Shown: positions 8,378-16,412, counted from the stretch's first letter. The stretch: DNA of 64,000 nucleotides from CAVVEC01 sp963770485 (GCA_963770485.1 CAVYPX010000014.1:124001-188000), one strand, 5' to 3'. Translations and numbers: made by a program. The notes: generated from the sequence alone by a model not told the origin.

Positions 8378-9184
8378 TCAGGCCGCCGCTCTCCGCGTCA
8401 CAATGCGCTGCAAACGCTGCCGGTATAGCTCGGCGCGGCGCATGATCTCCTTGTGCGGGTGACTCAGCATCCACTCCTGCCGCGGCGTGCGCCGGCGCTC
8501 GCGACGGCTGCCGACGTTGCCCCGGCTCATCATATTCGGCTGCTTCTGGGCGGTTTGCTGCTGCCAGCCACTGCCGGAGTTGACGTCGAACACTCCAATG
8601 TAGCCGCCCGGAAGCAATTGCAGTGGTCCCTGGATTTGTTTCGTCTGGTCGAACTGGGTTGAGCCCGGCGTGCGGAAGTTCTCGAACCAGGATGGGAAGA
8701 CGAAGTCTGAGAGTTGGATGTTGTCGATCTGGTACCCGAGGTTGTCCGTCTCGCAGGCATCGCAGACTTCGTAGGCGTAGAGTATCCCGGTGCTTTGGTC
8801 GTTCTGCACAAACACCGTCAGGTTGATGTTGGGATCGGCCAGCATCTCCAGCAGTTCGTGGCTGGCCGTGACCGTCCACTGCGTGCCGTATTTCAAATCA
8901 GTCCCGGCGAATACTTTGCCGACCGGAAGCCCGTCGGGGGTGAGGTCGTGATATCCGAGGGCGCCCGCCTGATCGGAATCGTCAAGAATGGTTAGCCACC
9001 ATGTGCCTGTCGGAGGCGTCGTACCAGTGGGAATGAAAGTAAGTTCAGCATCGACTCCCCAGGCAGGGCGGAAGTCGTTGGTCACTTGCTTCTGCAATGT
9101 GGCGACCACCGGATTAATCTCGTTGTCGGTTAATACGGTGCTGGCGTTGATGACGGAAATTTGAATTGGAGCTAGTTGAGGCAT
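8378..9184 (-). CDS. uncharacterised protein with SHELLEMLADP motif
   Basis: 268 aa. No signal peptide or membrane segment. The clearest feature is SHELLEMLADP (about 108-118), an HExxE-type motif, followed by YAYEVCDACETDNLGYQI and a conserved-looking SDFVFPSWFENF. I recall the same sequence of motifs in other uncharacterised bacterial proteins; it suggests a metal-binding, possibly zincin-like core, but the second His of a classical HExxH is absent. The C-terminal 45 residues are Arg-rich (RRERRRTP, RRAELYRQRLQRIVTRRAA) and may bind nucleic acid or be disordered. Start is supported by AGGAG just upstream. Monocistronic, with its own terminator. Confidence 0.75.
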   Translation of the reverse strand: MPQLAPIQISVINASTVLTDNEINPVVATLQKQVTNDFRPAWGVDAELTFIPTGTTPPTGTWWLTILDDSDQAGALGYHDLTPDGLPVGKVFAGTDLKYGTQWTVTASHELLEMLADPNINLTVFVQNDQSTGILYAYEVCDACETDNLGYQIDNIQLSDFVFPSWFENFRTPGSTQFDQTKQIQGPLQLLPGGYIGVFDVNSGSGWQQQTAQKQPNMMSRGNVGSRRERRRTPRQEWMLSHPHKEIMRRAELYRQRLQRIVTRRAAA

Positions 9185-9642
9185 GTGCTTCTCCTTTCAA
9201 AGAGATTCGGAGAACGCGCAAGGGGAATTGCGTGACTCTGTGTTCTTGAGGATTACGCGGGCATTCGCTGAAGGCAAGGGATTTCGCTGGTATTTGCAAT
9301 GGCTTTGCCCATTCTGGGCCAGAACGTAGACATTCGCAGCCTCTGACAGCTAGGACTCGGGGCTTTGACCCGTCACCAGCCGATGTGACAGGCTGCCTTC
9401 TGAACTTATTTTTCCAGCCTCAAACTTATGATCCTGCTGGTTCCCGGCCCCCTGCTGGCTGAAAAAGTGTGCATTTTCGCACTCTGGAGCAGTACCATTG
9501 TCACGGGTTCAAGTGACGTGTGTCACGGCGGAAGTGGGGCCGTAAGGACTTAAATGACTTGTTACCAGTTGTGCGCTTGGCACAGAGTTCCAAGCAGCAA
9601 CACCCGCATCGAAAAAGCATTCTTACCTTGGAGGGTATAAAC
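9185..9642. other. 458-bp intergenic region upstream of gdhA
   Basis: No convincing gene. It separates the divergent HELLE-motif gene and gdhA. The notable content is the GTGA-N6-TCAC palindrome at 9513-9526 and several GTCAC/GTGAC half-sites. A sigma-54-like TGGC...TGCA pair near 9460 has the wrong spacing. Confidence 0.5.
9513..9526. promoter_or_regulatory. candidate Crp/Fnr-type operator before gdhA
   Basis: GTGACGTGTGTCAC, a perfect GTGA-N6-TCAC palindrome, centred about 123 bp before the gdhA ATG. It matches the core of the CRP-type consensus and the predicted specificity of the regulator at 30050-30766. Confidence 0.5.
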
Positions 9643-11037
9643 ATGACTGTGATGACACCGCCCGGAATCAAGACTCCGGGTGATTACATTGAAGACGTAA
9701 TGACCACCGTAAAGGCGAAGAACCCAGCCGAACCTGAGTTTCACCAGGCCGTGCTGGAAGTACTGGATTCTCTTCGTCTCGTGCTGCAGAAACATCCCGA
9801 GTATCGCTCGGCGAAGATTCTGGAGCGTATCACCGAACCTGAGCGCGTCCTGATGTTCCGCGTGCCCTGGTTTGACGATCGCGGAGAAATCCAAGTCAAC
9901 CGCGGCTTCCGCATCGAGATGAACAGCGCCATCGGCCCCTACAAGGGCGGACTGCGTTTCCATCCGTCGGTGAACCTCGGCATTCTGAAGTTTTTGGCGT
10001 TCGAGCAGGTATTCAAGAATTCGCTCACCACGCTGCCCATGGGCGGCGGCAAGGGCGGATCGGATTTTGATCCCAAAGGCAAGAGCGACAACGAAGTCAT
10101 GCGGTTCTGCCAGAGCTTCATGACTGAACTGTCGCGTCACATTGGGCCGGATACCGACGTTCCAGCGGGCGATATTGGCGTTGGCGGACGGGAGATCGGT
10201 TTCTTGTTTGGCCAATACAAGCGCCTGCGCAATGAGTTCACCGGCGTCCTGACCGGCAAGGGTCTGAACTGGGGCGGTTCGCTGATTCGTCCCGAAGCCA
10301 CCGGATACGGCTGCGTGTATTTCGCCGCCGAAATGCTGAAGACCAAGAAAGACACGCTGGAAGGCAAGCTCTGCCTGGTTTCGGGCAGCGGCAACGTTTC
10401 CCAGTACACCATTGAAAAGCTGCTGGATCTGGGGGCGAAGCCGGTCACGGCATCCGACTCAGACGGCGTTATCTACGATCCAGATGGTATTGACCGCGAG
10501 AAGCTGGCCTGGATTCTGGAGCTGAAGAACGTGCGTCGTGGACGCATCCGCGAATTCGCGGACAAGTTCAAGAAGGCGATCTTCATGCCCACCGACATCA
10601 AGCTGGAACACAATCCGATCTGGAACATCAAGGCGGACTGCGCATTCCCAAGCGCCACGCAGAATGAGATCAAGGCGAAGGATGCCGCGAATCTCCTGAA
10701 GAATGGCGTGAAGCTGGTTGCCGAGGGCGCGAACATGCCAAGCACGCTCGAAGCCACCAAGATGTTCCTGGATGCGAAGATCCTGTATGGACCGGCCAAG
10801 GCTGCGAATGCTGGCGGCGTGGCAACATCCGGCCTCGAGATGTCCCAGAACAGCGCACGGCTGAGCTGGACGCGTGAGGAAGTAGATGATCGGCTGCACA
10901 AGATCATGATCGCCATCCACAAGAACTGCTTCGAAACGGCCGAGAAATACGGCACGCCGGGCAATCTGGTGAACGGCGCCAACATCGGCGGCTTCCTCAA
11001 GGTCGCCAATGCCATGCTGGATCAGGGACTGGTGTAG
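9643..11037 (+). CDS. gdhA: NADP-type glutamate dehydrogenase
   Basis: 464 aa. Catalyses reversible 2-oxoglutarate + NH4+ + NAD(P)H to glutamate, linking nitrogen assimilation to NADPH. Start ATG at 9643 with GGAGG 8 nt upstream (9630-9634); the longer frame has no such site. The sequence follows the hexameric NADP-GDH family: NSAIGPYKGGLRFHPSVNLG, the catalytic-lysine motif LPMGGGKGGSDFDPKGKS, PAGDIGVGGREIGFLFGQY, and the Rossmann turn VSGSGNVSQYT. Length is normal (about 450). It is monocistronic with a hairpin just after the stop. A Crp/Fnr-like palindrome upstream suggests control by redox or carbon state. Cofactor preference is inferred from overall similarity, not from a proven determinant. 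Confidence 0.95.
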   Translation: MTVMTPPGIKTPGDYIEDVMTTVKAKNPAEPEFHQAVLEVLDSLRLVLQKHPEYRSAKILERITEPERVLMFRVPWFDDRGEIQVNRGFRIEMNSAIGPYKGGLRFHPSVNLGILKFLAFEQVFKNSLTTLPMGGGKGGSDFDPKGKSDNEVMRFCQSFMTELSRHIGPDTDVPAGDIGVGGREIGFLFGQYKRLRNEFTGVLTGKGLNWGGSLIRPEATGYGCVYFAAEMLKTKKDTLEGKLCLVSGSGNVSQYTIEKLLDLGAKPVTASDSDGVIYDPDGIDREKLAWILELKNVRRGRIREFADKFKKAIFMPTDIKLEHNPIWNIKADCAFPSATQNEIKAKDAANLLKNGVKLVAEGANMPSTLEATKMFLDAKILYGPAKAANAGGVATSGLEMSQNSARLSWTREEVDDRLHKIMIAIHKNCFETAEKYGTPGNLVNGANIGGFLKVANAMLDQGLV

Positions 11038-11047
11038 CAACGTGTAG

Positions 11048-11070
11048 GGCGGACACTCCTGTCCGCCTTT
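11048..11070 (+). terminator. hairpin after gdhA
   Basis: GGCGGACA-CTCC-TGTCCGCC followed by TTTCT, 10 bp past the gdhA stop. It may act as a terminator, though similar GGCGGACACTCCTGTCCGCC hairpins also occur as dispersed repeats in acidobacterial genomes. Confidence 0.5.
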
Positions 11071-11156
11071 CTGTAGAGACGTTGCTTGCAACGTCTCCGG
11101 TATATGATGCGGGGTGGACAAGTTCCACCCCGCAAGTTTTTGGGGATGAATTGCAC

Positions 11157-11363
11157 TGTCATCCTGAGCGCAGCATCTGCTTCGCGAAGCGAAGCAGATG
11201 CGGAGTCGAAGGACCCCTAGCAGCGTGGGTCAGGATGAATGTCGAAAGGCGTTTTCGCGAGGCTGCTGGGTGAAAATTCCCTGCGAGACCGGTGCCAAGG
11301 TTCAGAGCCACGGGGTCCTTCGACTGCGCGATCGTTCGCTTTGCGAACGATCACTTCGCTCAG
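11157..11363. repeat. MITE-like palindromic element, copy R1 (right end damaged)
   Basis: Starts with TGTCATCCTGAGCG and contains the inner inverted pair GTCGAAGGACCCC / GGGGTCCTTCGAC, as in the three complete copies that follow. Its right terminal repeat is degraded (CGCTCAGCAGAG instead of CGCTCAGGATGACA), and a GIY-YIG gene starts 27 bp later. Confidence 0.8.
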
Positions 11364-11389
11364 CAGAGCTTGAGGGCGCCGGTGAATTC

Positions 11390-11719
11390 GTGAGAGAACA
11401 CAGGTACTACGTCTACATCGTCGGCAGCCGCACAGGCACTCTTTACATTGGCATGACCAACAATCTTTACCGACGAGTATTGGACCACAAGAGCGGTGAG
11501 TTTGAAGGGTTTGCCAGCAACTACGGTTGCAATCGCCTCGTTTACTCCGAGAGCTTCGATGATGTTCGAAAGGCCATTGATCGCGAGAAGCAGTTGAAGG
11601 GTTGGCGGCGTGAGAAAAAGATCGCTCTAATTGAGTCGATGAATCCGAGATGGGCTGACCTGGCGGAGAAATGGGGAGCGCAAATGGCTTTTGCCGGCGA
11701 GTCGATTAAGAGTAGATAG
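11390..11719 (+). CDS. small GIY-YIG nuclease-domain protein
   Basis: 109 aa from the GTG at 11390 (VREHRYYVYIVGSRTG). The GIY-YIG core reads YYVYIVGSRTGTLYIGMTNNLYRR, followed by the conserved Arg (RRVLDHKSG) and the later DVRKAIDREKQLKGWRREKK, typical of the UPF0213/YhbQ-like branch of single-domain GIY-YIG proteins in environmental bacteria. The longer upstream frame is repeat DNA of element R1. The gene lies between two copies of the MITE-like element and ends exactly where R2 begins (stop TAG at 11717-11719, R2 at 11720), which suggests a physical or functional association with it. Biochemical role of this branch is unclear. Confidence 0.88.
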   Translation: MREHRYYVYIVGSRTGTLYIGMTNNLYRRVLDHKSGEFEGFASNYGCNRLVYSESFDDVRKAIDREKQLKGWRREKKIALIESMNPRWADLAEKWGAQMAFAGESIKSR

Positions 11720-11934
11720 TGTCATCCTGAGCGCAGCAAACGCTTCGCGAAGCGAAGCAGATGCGGAGTCGAAGGACCCCTGATCAGTGTAGGTCGAAAT
11801 GAATGTAGCAAGGCGTTCTCACAAGGCTGCCAAGTGAGAATTCCCTGCGAGGCTGGTGCCAAGGCTCAGAGTTACGGGGTCCTTCGACTGCGTCATCGTG
11901 CGCTTCGCGCACGATCACTTCGCTCAGGATGACA
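11720..11934. repeat. MITE-like palindromic element, copy R2
   Basis: 215 bp with 14-bp perfect terminal inverted repeats TGTCATCCTGAGCG / CGCTCAGGATGACA and an inner inverted pair around GAAGGACCCC / GGGGTCCTTC. No ORF inside. Copies R3 and R4 follow at 344 and 342 bp intervals. Confidence 0.88.
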
Positions 11935-11945
11935 GGGTATAAAGA

Positions 11946-12030
11946 ATGCATCCAACCCACACTCCCGATCCCAACGTCGACCCCGGCCTCTTCGAGGGCT
12001 TCGAGAACCTGATGCCTTTCCGGGTGCGGA
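11946..12030 (+). pseudogene. truncated 5' copy (F1) of the 13413 gene
   Basis: Begins ATGCATCCAACC and translates MHPTHTPDPNVDPGLFEGFENLMPFRV, nearly the same as the first 28 residues of the protein starting at 13413 (MSLTHTPDPIVDPERLFEGFENLMPFRV), then loses similarity and stops. It has a 3-bp in-frame deletion (PERLFEG to PGLFEG). Directly follows element R2. Confidence 0.82.
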
Positions 12031-12063
12031 ATCTCTTTTCAGATGTAGGAAAGAAACATGCAC

Positions 12064-12277
12064 TGTCATCCTGAGCGCAGCGTCTGCTTCGCGAAGCGAA
12101 GCAGATGCGGAGCCGAAGGACCCCTAGCAGCGTGGGGCAAGATGAATGTCAAAAGGCGTTTTGGCGAGGCTGTAGAGTGAGAATTCCCTGCGAGGCCGGT
12201 GCCAAGGCTCAGAGTTACGGGGTCCTTCGACTGCGTCATCGTGCGCTTCGCGCACGATCACTTCGCTCAGGATGACA
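12064..12277. repeat. MITE-like palindromic element, copy R3
   Basis: 214 bp, same terminal inverted repeats and inner palindrome as R2, nearly identical in sequence. Confidence 0.88.
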
Positions 12278-12288
12278 GGGTATAAAGA

Positions 12289-12375
12289 ATGCATCCAACC
12301 CACACTCCCGATCCCAACGTCGACCCCGGCCTCTTCGAGGGCTTCGAGAACCTGATGCCCTTCCGGGTGCGGAAT
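12289..12375 (+). pseudogene. truncated 5' copy (F2) of the 13413 gene
   Basis: Second gene-start fragment, near-identical to F1 including the 3-bp deletion and the divergent tail (RNLFSDVGKK). F1 to F2 spacing is 343 bp, so fragment and element R were amplified together as one tandem unit. Confidence 0.82.
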
Positions 12376-12405
12376 CTCTTTTCAGATGTAGGAAAGAAAA
12401 TGCAC

Positions 12406-12619
12406 TGTCATCCTGAGCGCAGCGTCTGCTTCGCGAAGCGAAGCAGATGCGGAGTCGAAGGACCCCTAGCAGCGTGGGGCAGGATGAATGTCGAAAGGCG
12501 TTTTGGCGAGGCTGTAGAGTGAGAATTCCCTGCAAGGCCGGTGCCAAGGCTCAGAGTTACGGGGTCCTTCGACTGCGTCATCGTGCGCTTCGCGCACGAT
12601 CACTTCGCTCAGGATGACA
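12406..12619. repeat. MITE-like palindromic element, copy R4
   Basis: 214 bp, third complete member of the tandem series, with both 14-bp terminal inverted repeats. Confidence 0.88.
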
Positions 12620-12630
12620 GGGTATAAAGA

Positions 12631-12703
12631 ATGCATCCAACCCACACTCCCGATCCCAACGTCGACCCCGAGCGTCTTTTCGAAGGCTTCGAGAACCTGA
12701 TGC
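12631..12703 (+). pseudogene. truncated 5' copy (F3) of the 13413 gene, cut by the TA locus
   Basis: Translates MHPTHTPDPNVDPERLFEGFENLMP and then breaks off. Unlike F1/F2 it keeps the ERLF codons and so is closer to the intact gene at 13413. Similarity ends just before the toxin-antitoxin promoter region. Confidence 0.8.
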
Positions 12704-12737
12704 CCACTGGCCATACCCAGCGCACTCTTGCGTATCG

Positions 12738-12758
12738 TCATAATCTGTCATATTATGA
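12738..12758. promoter_or_regulatory. palindromic operator before the parD-like antitoxin
   Basis: TCATAAT-N7-ATTATGA, perfect 7-bp arms, ending 4 bp before the ATG at 12763. Position and symmetry fit autoregulation by the ribbon-helix-helix antitoxin. TTGCGT at 12728-12733 could serve as a -35 element. Confidence 0.6.
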
Positions 12759-12762
12759 AGCT

Positions 12763-13020
12763 ATGCCGATGACCTCCCTGAACATCTCCCTCCCCGAAGC
12801 CCTCAAGGAGTATGTAGAAAGGCAAGTTGCTACGGGCGACTGGGGTACGCCAAGCGAGTATGTCCGCGAACTGATTCGCCAGGACAAGGAACGCCGCCTG
12901 GTAAATCTCGAACAAGAGCTCGTCGCTGCCGCCAAGGGGCCGAAAATCGAGATCCCCCTGGCCGAAATTCGCCGCAAGGGCCTGATCTCCGCGCTCCGCG
13001 AGCGCGCCCGCAGCCGGTGA
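12763..13020 (+). CDS. ParD/CopG-type ribbon-helix-helix antitoxin
   Basis: 85 aa from ATG 12763 (an ATG at 12769 is also possible). The N-terminus MTSLNISLPEALKEYVERQV is a typical RHH beta strand and helix, followed by GDWGTPSEYVRELIRQDKERR, a ParD hallmark, and a C-terminal toxin-binding tail (EIPLAEIRRKGLISALRERA). It should neutralise the downstream toxin and repress its own promoter through the palindrome just upstream. It overlaps the toxin gene by 4 nt (GTGA). The longer frame beginning at 12631 is the unrelated F3 fragment. Confidence 0.9.
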   Translation: MPMTSLNISLPEALKEYVERQVATGDWGTPSEYVRELIRQDKERRLVNLEQELVAAAKGPKIEIPLAEIRRKGLISALRERARSR

Positions 13021-13334
13021 GAAGGCGTCGGCTTGTCTTCGGCGACGCGTCGATTGCCGACATACTGGAACAAGCTGACTGGTACGCCGCTCAGACGGGA
13101 AAACCATTAGCTCAACGCTGGCAGAAAGCTGTCATGACCGCTATTTCGCACTTACTGACCCGACCCGCCACCGGCGCGCCCTGCAAATTCCGACCGCCAG
13201 CACTTCGCGACGTAAGACGGGCGACAATCTCAGGATTTCCCAAGCATCTGCTGTTTTATCGGTTTGACGACGACGAAGTGTTCGTTCTCCGCGTTGTGCA
13301 TGGCGGCCGCGATTTAGAGCGGCTCTTTTCTTAG
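13017..13334 (+). CDS. ParE/RelE-superfamily toxin
   Basis: 105 aa, GTG start overlapping the antitoxin stop. Features match ParE: an N-terminal helix region (ASIADILEQADWYAAQTGKPLAQRWQ), a central HLLTRPATGAP stretch, then KFRPPALRDVRRATISGFPKHLLFYRF and the C-terminal VFVLRVVHGGRDLERLF. ParE toxins act on DNA gyrase, while RelE relatives cleave mRNA; which applies cannot be told here. Antitoxin-first order, overlap and upstream palindrome make this a complete type II module. It sits between the third gene-start fragment and the intact 13413 gene. Confidence 0.9.
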   Translation: MRRRRLVFGDASIADILEQADWYAAQTGKPLAQRWQKAVMTAISHLLTRPATGAPCKFRPPALRDVRRATISGFPKHLLFYRFDDDEVFVLRVVHGGRDLERLFS

Positions 13335-13412
13335 CCCGGCCCTGGTCCGAGGGAGTTTCTGGCATGTGGGCGACTGTCCCCCACGCGAGTATGATTAGCT
13401 GTTAGCGCCGCC

Positions 13413-16412
13413 ATGTCGCTCACCCACACTCCCGATCCCATCGTCGACCCCGAACGCCTCTTCGAAGGCTTCGAGAACCTGATGCCCTTCCGCGTGCAGG
13501 ATATTCTGCTCGTCTCCAGCCTTTATGACTCTTTCATTCTTCGCGAAGACGGGCGGCTCAATGAACTACTCATCGGCGAATCGCTTGAGCTGGGACAGCA
13601 GCAAATTCCCGGAATCACCCACGTTTCAAGCGGCGCGGAAGCGCTGAAGCTCGCTCGCTCTCAGCCGCGTTTCAATCTGATCGTCACCAACCTCGAAGTG
13701 GAAGACATGGACGCGGCGCAGCTGGCCCGTGAGTTCAAGGCGGCCGGGCTAGACGTGCCCGTGGTCGTGCTGGCCTACGACTACCGCGAAATCAAGAAGT
13801 TCGTGGCGCGCAACCCGGTCACCGACATTGAGCAGATTTTCCTGTGGCAGGGCAATATCCGCATTCTGATTTCGATCGTGAAATACATCGAAGATAAGCG
13901 CAACGTTCTCCACGACACGAGCGTTATCGGTGTGCCCGTCATCTTGGTCGTAGAAGACAACATCCGCTATTACTCCGCCTTCCTTCCTACGATTTATACC
14001 GAGCTGATCAACCAGTCGCGACGCCTGCTCAGTGAAGGACTCAATGTGGCGCACAAACTCGTACGCATGCGCGCCCGGCCCAAGATTTTGCTTTCCTCGA
14101 ACTACGAAGATGCCGCCCAGCAAGTCATGAAGTACCGGGATTACCTGCTGGGCGTGGTATCGGACGTGGAATTTCCCCGCGGCGGTGAACTCGACGCCGA
14201 CGCCGGATTCGAGCTGGCACGCATGGTTCGGGACGAGGTGCCGGATGTTGCCATCGTGCTGCAGACCAGCCGGACCGAATTCCGGGCTCGTGCCCATGCC
14301 GAAGGCTTTTCATTTCTGCGCAAGCGCTCGCCCACTCTGCTGCGCGACCTGCGGCGATTCCTGACCGAGCAGTTCGGCTTTGGCGATTTCGTTTTCCGTC
14401 TGCCCGACCGGACCGAGGTCGCGCGGGCCAGCGATTTGAATGAGCTCGAAGACCGGCTTCACGAAGTTCCGGCCGAGAGCATCGCGTTTCACAGCGCTAG
14501 GAACCACTTCTCGCGCTGGCTGCGCGCGCGGACGGAGTTCGCTCTGGCGCAGAAACTCAGGCCTCGAAAAGTCTCCGATTTTGCCACCCTCGAGGACTTG
14601 CGCCGGGATCTGATCGAATCCATCGCCGAGTATCGCAGTGAGCAAAGCCAGGTCCTGATCGGCGACTTCAACGCGTCCACCTTCAAGTCCACCGACGGCT
14701 TCTTTTTGCGAGTTGGGGGCGGCTCCCTGGGCGGTAAAGCGCGCGGGCTGGCTTTCATCCGTCACCTGTTGCACAAATACCGGACGGCGCGCCGCTTTCC
14801 CGGTGTGCGCATCTCAGTGCCGCCGAGCGTGGTCCTGGCCACGGATGTGTTCGACCGCTTCCTCAGTGAAAACAATCTGCTCGATTTCGCCATTAGCAGC
14901 ACCGATGATGCCGAGACTCTGCGGCGCTTCCTCGCGGCCTCGCTGCCGGCTGCAGTCCGGGACGACCTGCTCGCGTTCGTTTCTGAAGTTCACTATCCAC
15001 TGGCCGTGCGTTCTTCCAGTTTGCTCGAGGACTCGCAATACCAGCCTTTTACCGGCGTGTACGAGACTTTCATGCTGGCCAACCAGCACCCCGACCTTTT
15101 GATCCGCCTGGAGCAGCTCATGGAAGCGATCAAGCGCGTCTACGCTTCAACCTTCAGCCAGCATGCCAAAGCCTATGTGCGCGCCACCCCCTATCGCCTG
15201 GAAGAGGAGAAGATGGGGGTGATTCTGCAGCAAGTTGTGGGCACGATTCACTCCTCTCAGAAAAACGGCCAGCGCTTCTACCCGGATTTTTCCGGCGTGG
15301 TGCGCTCGCACAACTTCTACCCGGTTCCGCCCATGAGCTTTGGCGACGGAATCGCTGCCGTGGCCTTGGGCCTGGGGCGGGCGGTGGTGGATGGGGGAAA
15401 ATGCCTGACCTTTTGCCCGCGCTATCCTCGGAACATCATGCAGTTTTCGTCGGTGGAAGATATTCTGGCAAACTCACAGCGGGAATTCTGGGCGATGGAG
15501 TTGGACCACATGGAGCGCCAGGCGGACCCGCTGGCCGATCTGCGGGAGGTGCGTTTCGGCCTGGATGTAGCCGAGAGCGACGGAACCTTGCACTATCTGG
15601 GATCGACTTACTCGGCGGATAACCATGTGATCTACGACGGACTGAGCCGGCCCGGCACCCGTATCGTGAGCTTCGCCCCCATCCTCAAGCACGGCGTTTT
15701 TCCCCTGGCGGCGATTCTCGAACGGCTCACAAAAATCGGCGAGGAGGCCTTTGGCCGCCCGGTGGAAATCGAGTTTGCGGTGCGGCTGCCGCATACTCCT
15801 CAGGAATCTGCCGAGTTCGGATTTCTCCAGATACGCCCGCTGGTGCTGTCGCGGGAAGGCGACGAGCTGCGAATGGAAGATGTGAGCCCCGAACGGCTCG
15901 TATGCCAAAGTTCCATGGTGTTGGGGAATGGCCGCATCGCAGATTTGCGCGACATCGTGGTGGTGGACTTTCACCGCTTCGAGCGCGCCCGCAGCCAGGA
16001 AGTGGCCGAGGGAGTCGCCCAGTTGAATGCCAGTCTGAGCGAGCGCGGCACGCCGTATCTGCTGATCGGAGTTGGACGCTGGGGATCGAATGATCCCTGG
16101 CTGGGAATTCCGGTGCAATGGGACGAAATTTCCGGCGCTCGCGTGATCGTGGAGGCGGGTTTCCGCGATTTCCGCGTAACCCCCTCACAAGGCAGCCACT
16201 TCTTCCAGAATCTCACCGCATTTCAAGTGGGATATTTCACGGTGAATCCCGATGCCGGCGAGGGCTTCGTGGACTGGCAGTGGCTCACGTCCCAGCCCGC
16301 CGTCGAGGGACGAGGCTGCGTCCGGCATCTGCGGTTTGAAGAACCGTTGAACGTTGTGATGAATGGGAAGACGAGTAAGGGGATGATCTTCAAACCGGAA
16401 ACGGCTGCGTAG
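13413..16412 (+). CDS. PEP/pyruvate-binding (PPDK N-type ATP-grasp) protein with receiver-like N-terminus
   Basis: 999 aa, soluble. The N-terminal about 330 residues look like two response-regulator receiver-like folds (FNLIVTNLEVEDMDAAQLAREFK; then GVPVILVVEDNIRYYSAFLPTIY). After a linker comes a pyruvate phosphate dikinase/PEP synthase N-terminal ATP-grasp domain: GGGSLGGKARGLAF (about 433-446), AVRSSSLLEDSQYQPFTGVY (about 531-550), and the later FGFLQIRPLV. I do not see the phosphohistidine swivel motif (T-x-H-x-A-R type) or the TIM-barrel PEP-binding domain, so it cannot be a standard PEP synthase. It may be a nucleotide-dependent phosphotransfer or signalling enzyme. Upstream are three truncated copies of its first about 28 codons. 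RBS is weak. Confidence 0.82.
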   Translation: MSLTHTPDPIVDPERLFEGFENLMPFRVQDILLVSSLYDSFILREDGRLNELLIGESLELGQQQIPGITHVSSGAEALKLARSQPRFNLIVTNLEVEDMDAAQLAREFKAAGLDVPVVVLAYDYREIKKFVARNPVTDIEQIFLWQGNIRILISIVKYIEDKRNVLHDTSVIGVPVILVVEDNIRYYSAFLPTIYTELINQSRRLLSEGLNVAHKLVRMRARPKILLSSNYEDAAQQVMKYRDYLLGVVSDVEFPRGGELDADAGFELARMVRDEVPDVAIVLQTSRTEFRARAHAEGFSFLRKRSPTLLRDLRRFLTEQFGFGDFVFRLPDRTEVARASDLNELEDRLHEVPAESIAFHSARNHFSRWLRARTEFALAQKLRPRKVSDFATLEDLRRDLIESIAEYRSEQSQVLIGDFNASTFKSTDGFFLRVGGGSLGGKARGLAFIRHLLHKYRTARRFPGVRISVPPSVVLATDVFDRFLSENNLLDFAISSTDDAETLRRFLAASLPAAVRDDLLAFVSEVHYPLAVRSSSLLEDSQYQPFTGVYETFMLANQHPDLLIRLEQLMEAIKRVYASTFSQHAKAYVRATPYRLEEEKMGVILQQVVGTIHSSQKNGQRFYPDFSGVVRSHNFYPVPPMSFGDGIAAVALGLGRAVVDGGKCLTFCPRYPRNIMQFSSVEDILANSQREFWAMELDHMERQADPLADLREVRFGLDVAESDGTLHYLGSTYSADNHVIYDGLSRPGTRIVSFAPILKHGVFPLAAILERLTKIGEEAFGRPVEIEFAVRLPHTPQESAEFGFLQIRPLVLSREGDELRMEDVSPERLVCQSSMVLGNGRIADLRDIVVVDFHRFERARSQEVAEGVAQLNASLSERGTPYLLIGVGRWGSNDPWLGIPVQWDEISGARVIVEAGFRDFRVTPSQGSHFFQNLTAFQVGYFTVNPDAGEGFVDWQWLTSQPAVEGRGCVRHLRFEEPLNVVMNGKTSKGMIFKPETAA

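Noticed and set aside
9455..9485. sigma-54 promoter before gdhA (TGGC...TGCA)
   Set aside because: Spacing between GG and GC is two bases too long for a -24/-12 element.
11157..12705. CRISPR array
   Set aside because: Repeat unit is about 342 bp with an internal palindromic element and gene fragments; no short repeat/spacer pattern and no cas genes.
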